From the NCBI RefSeq assembly GCF_900496995.4, contig NC_044009.1, positions 35,921,505 through 35,985,504 of the forward strand: a stretch of DNA of 64,000 nt. Reading direction: 5' to 3'. The position numbers and the translations under genes were made by a program. Below are positions 59,004 to 64,000 of the stretch, one piece after another. The notes under the pieces were generated by a model that worked only from the letters and a program-made list of their open reading frames with translations, had not been told where the DNA came from and searched no databases. Source of the stretch: Aquila chrysaetos chrysaetos. Taxonomy: Eukaryota > Chordata > Aves > Accipitriformes > Accipitridae. The number at the start of each line of letters is the position of its first letter. Position 1 is the stretch's first letter.

Positions 59004-60079
59004 GGCATTTGTCAAAAAAAAGGGTGCTCCTGCCTCTGCTCTGCTCCTCGGGGCGCTGCCAGGCCTGGGGGACTCCCTGTGGGGTGGGAGGCAGGGTGCC
59101 TGCCCCAGTCCTGCTTCCCCCCCAGCTGTCAGCAGTTGGATGGGGCTTCCCCTTCCCCAGGTGGTTTTGGATGTGTGGCCACCTCTACCCCGGGCTGAGC
59201 TCTCTGTACCCTACCGCTGGTCCATGCATAGTGAGTAGAGGGGATGCAGAACGGTTCCCACCCCCATGATGCTCCGGCTGGGGAAATGGGAACTTACTGG
59301 GAACTTACTGGCCTTACTGGGCAAAGAAGGGGCTGGAGCTGGGAGGGATCGTCCAGGGGGGTTGTGCCCTGGGTCCTCCTCCCAGGGAAAATGATTGCTA
59401 CAAAACCTGTGAACATGAGGTCCCTTCTCTCTGCACCCCGGTTTGGAAGAGAGAGGGGGGTCCCTGCCTGCTGTGGGCCTGGGGGGGAGGAGGAGCATTG
59501 GGGTCATCTGGGGAGGACTGCCACAGATGGCATGGCCACAGCTGGGGCAGGGTTGGGGGCGCTGGCTTATAGAGGGACAATACAGGGGTTGTTGGGGGGT
59601 GCGGGGGACAGGGGCAGGAGATCTTCGGGGCAGTGTCCCACAGCTGGCAGGGGACTCAGCTCACTGCTCCCAGCACCCTTAGGGTCCGGGTCCCCCCACC
59701 CCCAGCCTGGCCACGCCAGCACATCCCACATCCGTGCCAGCATCCGGCTCCGGCTCTGGCCGGGGAACACCGGGAACCCCACCCAGCCTCCTCCTCCTCT
59801 TCCAGCACCCTTTCCCAGCCTCCTCCTCCTCTTCCATCCTGCTCCAGCACCCCAAGCCCTCCTGGGGCGCAGGCCTCCCATTCCGAGTTGCTCCCTGCAC
59901 CCAGAACAACCCCTCTAATGCTGCAGGATGGTGGAACAGTGCTGAGTGGCTTGGATGCCTGGGTCCCCAGATGCCCACCCTGCTAAAAGCACGCCTGACC
60001 TTAGGGCTGTGGTTGCTCCAGAAGGGTGCTGGGAGACTGGGAAGTACTGGGCTGAGGGTTGGTGTGTGCACGCCCTGCA

Positions 60080-60210
60080 CCCAGGGCGGCACAGAGACCC
60101 CAGCCCTGGCGTGTGTGTGTGAGTGTGTGTCCTGCACGCATGAGCTTGCACAGCAGCATGCACACCAGCATGCCCATGCACACCCCGCACGTCCCCGCTC
60201 CGTCTCCCCT
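60080..60210 (+). repeat. TG/CA-rich cryptic repeat
   Basis: A GTGTGTGTGTGAGTGTGTGT run passes into GCACGCATGAGCTTGCACAG and repeats of GCATGCACACC. It is the third block of this style in the window. Confidence 0.6.
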
Positions 60211-60689
60211 TGCACCCCAACATGTGCCATGCAAAAGCCCCAGCACCTTGTGTATCCCCATCCCGCAGGGCGTCCCCGCTGCGGGGTGCCCCCCAGCCCT
60301 CCCCTGTCCCTTCCATGTCCCTGCTGGCCCCACCCCGCCACGGCCCCACGGCAGCCAGCCTCTCCCCCTGCACAAACACATTCCTGCACACCCGGCCGGG
60401 CTGCAGCCAGCCCAAGGCCACGTCAGCTCGGCTCTGCTCCACGCCACCGCCGGCACACAGGTGAAGTTGTCCCGGGCACCTGCGCACAGGCCTGCGATGG
60501 GGGGGAAGCTGTGGGGGTCATGGTAAAATGTGGGGTCTTTATTGCTCTGTCCTGGGTGGGGGTGGCAGCGCTGGGTCGGGGAGAGGGAGGCAAACTGCCT
60601 GCTTGCAGCCAGGGGGACCTTCTGCTGCTGCCAGCTGGGTGCTCCAAGTGTCCGGGCCCATCCCCTGGAGCCCCGCAGAGCTGAACCCT

Positions 60690-60910
60690 CACCTCCCAGA
60701 TTGCCCACGGACCCGAAGCCCCATCCCCTGGCTCCCCCATGGACCTGGAGCCCTGTTCCCCGGATTCCTTATGTACCCTGCCCCCCACATGCTGTGGGTC
60801 TGCCCCAGCGCCACCACGTCCCAGATTTCCCATGAACCTGGGGCACATCTCTCGGGTGCCCAAAGTTCCCCATGGGCACAGGGCTCTCCAGCCCCTGGGA
60901 CTCCACACTC
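60690..60910 (+). repeat. degenerate minisatellite with CCCATGGACCTGG core
   Basis: Units of about 40-48 bp begin with variants of one core: CCCACGGACCCGAAGCCC (60703), CCCATGGACCTGGAGCCC (60736), CCCATGAACCTGGGGCAC (60829) and CCCATGGGCACAGGGCTC (60869). It is non-coding. Confidence 0.5.
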
Positions 60911-62824
60911 CCTGCCCCTCTGCACCCCTCAGCCCCCAGGTCACCCAAAGCCAGCAGTCCCCTCACACCCTACTGTAAGCCCCCCCACCCACTGGCTTTC
61001 CCAGGGACCCTGGAGTCTCCAACCCCTGTGCCACCCACAGCCCCCCATCTCCAGCTCCCACAGCCCTAATCCTGCTTCTCAGGCTGATCCCAAACTGCTC
61101 CCCCCACTCTGGGCTGACACAGGAGCCCTCGGTCCATACCCCCCCACACTCCATGCCTTCTGCCATGCAGGTTTGCTAGGGCAGGATCCTGGTCACTGGG
61201 GCTGCTGGCAGACAGGGGCTTGGTGGGTCTGGCCCCCTCCCCACCTCACCCCGCTGTCTCCGGGGCTTGTTTTCCGTTGCCTGCGGTTTGTTCCAGTGAC
61301 TCAGGCAGCGAAAGCAAGTCTGGGAGGCTGCGGAGCTGCTGCTGCGAGAGCTGCACTTGAGGGGCTGAGGAGGAGAGAGATGGGGGGAGCAGCCAGGGCT
61401 GTTGGGCTGTACAGAGCTGGGACATTCTGCTGTGGGGACCTCACGGGACAAGCTGGGGGAAGAGAAACTTTTTTAAGGGCTGTTATATCCAAACAGGATT
61501 GGTGGGGAATTGGTGGGGGAGTACTGTGGGCTATGCTCCTGCCTCTCCCCACCAGCATCTGCTCTCTGTCCCCCGATGAAGCACTTATGGACCCTCTGTT
61601 TCCTAAACTCTTTGCACACTCCCACCCAGGAGCAGCCACCAGCCCCGTTGGGCTGTGGCACCCCAAGGCACCCTGGCTGAGTGTTGCTACCTGTGGACTG
61701 TGGCTTCTTCTTATGCAGAGCACATTTCAGCTGCAGTATAAATAATACCCATGGGTCTGACACAACTGTATCTTGATTTCCATTGGATTCATGTTTCACG
61801 ATGACCACTTTCAAGAAATTCGGCTAAGTCTGGCGTGAGAGCTCATCCTTTTACTAGATGTCAATGAAACACCGCAGGAGAGGTCATGGGCTGATGGGCG
61901 GCTTGGCTGTATGGCATTGGACTCATGGAGCAGAGTTAGTGCCTGCTGCTAGCACACTGACTGGCTGCCTCAAGCTGTGGGGTAACGGCAGAGTGTCGGC
62001 TCTTGACCGGGGGGACATCGATCTTTGATGGTTCTGTACCCCCAGCCAAGAGCTGAACCTCTGCCATCACCCCACAGCTGCGTGTACCAGCTGGAGCCAT
62101 GGGTGATGGGGAAAAACCTGGCCAGATGTGCCTTTTGGGAGCCGAGATCACCACAGACCCTTTCCCTGTTACAGATTTCTCCCCCAATCACCCTTCTGTC
62201 TTCACAACACCCAGGGCTGCCAAAAGCTGGTGGAAATGGGGCTATGCATGTTTGGGTGGGTGTTGGGGGTCACCCAGCTTCTACAGGTCCTAATAAAGTT
62301 GGGCAAGAGATCGGGACAGGGCTGGGGACCCCAGAATGGTCACAGGCTTAACCCTCCCCTGTCCAGAAGGGCATGGAGAAGCCAGGGAGGTGGCAGAGCT
62401 GTGGTATATCCTGGTGCCACCAACCGCTGGAGATGCACTTACCCAGCCCAGAGCTCTGGGCACTGCAAAGAGATCCCATCACCGGTGTCCTGGAACTGGA
62501 GGGACATGGTGGGGACCCAACCGACCCACCCCAGGGCTCTGGGAGCTGCAAGGGGACCCCAGGACTGTGCCGAGGACCCCGGAGCTGGGGAAAGGGCAGG
62601 CACGGAGCCCCACGGCCGGCAGCGCGGGTGGCTCGGAGGGCCGGACACGGGTGGGACGATGCCGATGCCGTGCAGTGAGATGCAGAGGGCCCGGGCGATG
62701 CCGGCAGCGTGGGGACCGCCGTGCCCGCCGGGGGTGGTGGTGGTGGGAGGCCGGGCCCGGGCGGTCTCCAGGCAGTGTCCGAGCCCCGCTCCCAGCTGGG
62801 ATGGCAGCGCCGTGTTTGCGAAGA

Positions 62825-63178
62825 GTTAAGGAGGCGGAAGAGGCAGGAAGCGGCCCGAGCTGCTCTCCATAGAAACCCGCGGCCGTGATTAAAGTCTGAT
62901 GCGGGCCCGATAGCGGGGAGGGGGGGGGGGATAAGGGGGGGGGCAGCGCCCGCTTTAATTACAGCGGAGGAAATTGCTGGAGCCGGGGCCCCGAGCCCCT
63001 GCGAGTTGCCTGGAAACTCCCCCCCCCCCCCCGCCTCCCCCGGCCCCTGCCCGTCCCCTGCCCGTCCCGCTGCCATTTATTCGCCATCAGCTGCTCCCTG
63101 ATAAAGTGGAATAATAATAATAATAATAGGGGCAGGAATATTAAAACATGCAGCCCGCGGGCCGCCCCCACAGCTGCC
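62825..63178 (+). promoter_or_regulatory. FEV: FEV (PET1) promoter and 5' UTR
   Basis: Upstream of the FEV start lie paired ETS cores (GCGGAAGAGGCAGGAAGCGG, 62831-62850), a homeodomain core TTTAATTACA (62953-62962) and GATA words (CCCGATAGCGG near 62907, CTGATAAAGTGG near 63099). ETS autoregulation and GATA2/3 and LMX1B input are known for Pet-1 in rodents. The motif set fits, but each site is inferred. A short AAT repeat lies at 63111-63127 in the presumed 5' UTR. Confidence 0.5.
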
Positions 63179-63230
63179 ATGAGACACGGCGCCGGAGCGG
63201 TGCCACTGCTGCTCAACATGTACCTGCCAG
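63179..63230 (+). CDS. FEV: FEV (PET1) ETS transcription factor, first coding exon only
   Basis: FEV is an ETS-domain factor that specifies serotonergic neurons and is present in some endocrine cells. The exon reads MRHGAGAVPLLLNMYLP plus one base, then donor GTACGG. Human FEV begins MRQSGASQPLLINMYLPD with, as I recall, the same exon break, and FEV is the gene expected next to CRYBA2. The ETS domain and the rest of the gene lie beyond 64000. The exon is too short to prove identity by itself, but the N-terminal match, the upstream promoter and the order make it secure. Confidence 0.88.
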
Positions 63231-63339
63231 GTACGGGCGGACCCCCCCCGGCCGCTGCCCCGCCGCAGCGCCGTGCACCGCACAGCACCCGGCCCCCGCC
63301 CGCCCTGCCCCGCCGCTGCCCCGGGGCCCTTCTCTGTCC

Positions 63340-64000
63340 CGTCTCCCTCCAGAGCCCACCCTGCCTTCCCCTCTCCCTCCGCTCGTCCTCCCTTCCTGCC
63401 TTCCAGCACTCCAACCATCCCTTGCTTTTTCCTTCTAGCCGTCCTCACAGCCTTCCACGCCCGCACACCCGTCCTCCCTTCCATCCTCCATCCGCCCACC
63501 GTCCCCCTGTCCTTCCATCCCTCCATCCACCCTTCTGTCCTTCCAACCCATCCTTCCACCCACCCACCCACCCTTCCCCTGTGCTTCCATCCATCCTTCC
63601 GCGCCACCCACTTGTCCCTCCGTCCCTCTCCCTGTCCCCGCTACCAGCCATCCCTTCCATCTACTCTCTGTCCCTTCCATCAGCCCATTCTTCCACCGTC
63701 TTACCCATTACCTGCCCTTCCTTCCATCCTTCCACCTCTTGCCCTTCCTTCTCTCTTTCTTATCCTTCCCTCCATCTACCCACCCATCCTTCCTTCTGTC
63801 CTTCCGTCCATCCACCCATCTCTCCTTCCTTCCATCCATCTGCCTCTCCATCCCTCTCTCCTTTCCCCAGCCGTCTGTTCCCCAAACACCAACACTCGTC
63901 CTTCCTTCCACCCGCCGCTCCTGCCACCCATCCTTCCACCCCACCCGCCTCCTCTCCCTCTCCCCCCTGCCCCGCAGCTCTCTCCCTCTGTCCCTCTCTC
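63340..64000 (+). repeat. imperfect CCAT/CCTT simple repeat in FEV intron 1
   Basis: This is a long pyrimidine-rich stretch built of CCAT, CCTT, CCTTC and CCACC words in irregular order, running to the end of the window. The minus strand is correspondingly GGAT-rich and gives spurious open frames of repeated Lys, Gly, Trp and Arg. It occupies most of the visible FEV intron. Confidence 0.8.

Larger units (their letters stand above)
59020..62800. other. CRYBA2-FEV intergenic region
   Basis: No coding exon is supported. Low-complexity blocks lie at 59780-59850 (a twice-repeated CCCAGCCTCCTCCTCCTCTT), 60080-60210 and 60690-60910. The stretch 61735-61930 is balanced in composition and not repetitive, so it is the best candidate for a regulatory element in this gap. 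Confidence 0.5.

Noticed and set aside
63435-63944. Minus-strand open frames with repeated Trp, Lys, Gly, Met and Glu
   Set aside because: They are translations of the CCAT/CCTT simple repeat in FEV intron 1.

Overview
The window is vertebrate nuclear DNA, almost certainly from a bird. It carries several CR1 LINE fragments, a solo ERVL-type LTR of a family I know as abundant in Neoaves, the MNX2 (MNR2) homeobox gene that placental mammals lack, and compact GC-rich intergenic DNA. The LTR argues for a neoavian species rather than chicken, but that is inference from remembered repeat sequence. The gene order matches the block homologous to chicken chromosome 7 and human 2q35.

Layout, with every gene on the + strand: (1) 1-2456, the 3' part of MNX2, with its first intron, the homeobox exon and the last exon. 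(2) 2457-5760, intergenic DNA with simple repeats and a few homeodomain-type motifs. (3) 5760-6150, a CpG-rich promoter with an RFX X-box-like site. (4) 6587-39035, the whole coding region of CFAP65 (CCDC108), which I traced as 31 coding exons whose splice phases all agree, giving about 1753 codons. Its introns hold four CR1 pieces and the solo LTR. (5) 39036-45400, intergenic. (6) 45400-46300, a TATA promoter with a FOXA-like palindrome, followed by the miR-375 hairpin. (7) 46300-55650, GC-rich intergenic DNA with degenerate minisatellites. (8) 55720-59020, CRYBA2 complete: promoter, non-coding first exon, four coding exons (197 aa) and polyA signal. (9) 59020-63178, intergenic DNA and the FEV promoter. 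(10) 63179-63230, the first coding piece of FEV (PET1); the rest lies beyond the window.

The genes do not form a pathway. MNX2 specifies motor neurons, CFAP65 builds the axonemal central apparatus of motile cilia and sperm, miR-375 acts in pancreatic islet and other endocrine cells, CRYBA2 is a lens structural protein that is also seen in endocrine cells, and FEV drives serotonergic and some endocrine programmes. What they share is conserved collinearity. In chicken this is the Rose-comb locus: an inversion that moves MNR2 and breaks CCDC108 causes the comb phenotype and poor sperm motility. Here MNX2 and CFAP65 sit intact, side by side.

I found no new gene system. The most useful unexplained signals are a 348-nt CFAP65 intron that is open in frame, the palindromic FOXA-like site at the miR-375 promoter, a DR1-like run of half-sites in the CFAP65 5' region, and an unclear CFAP65 3' end.
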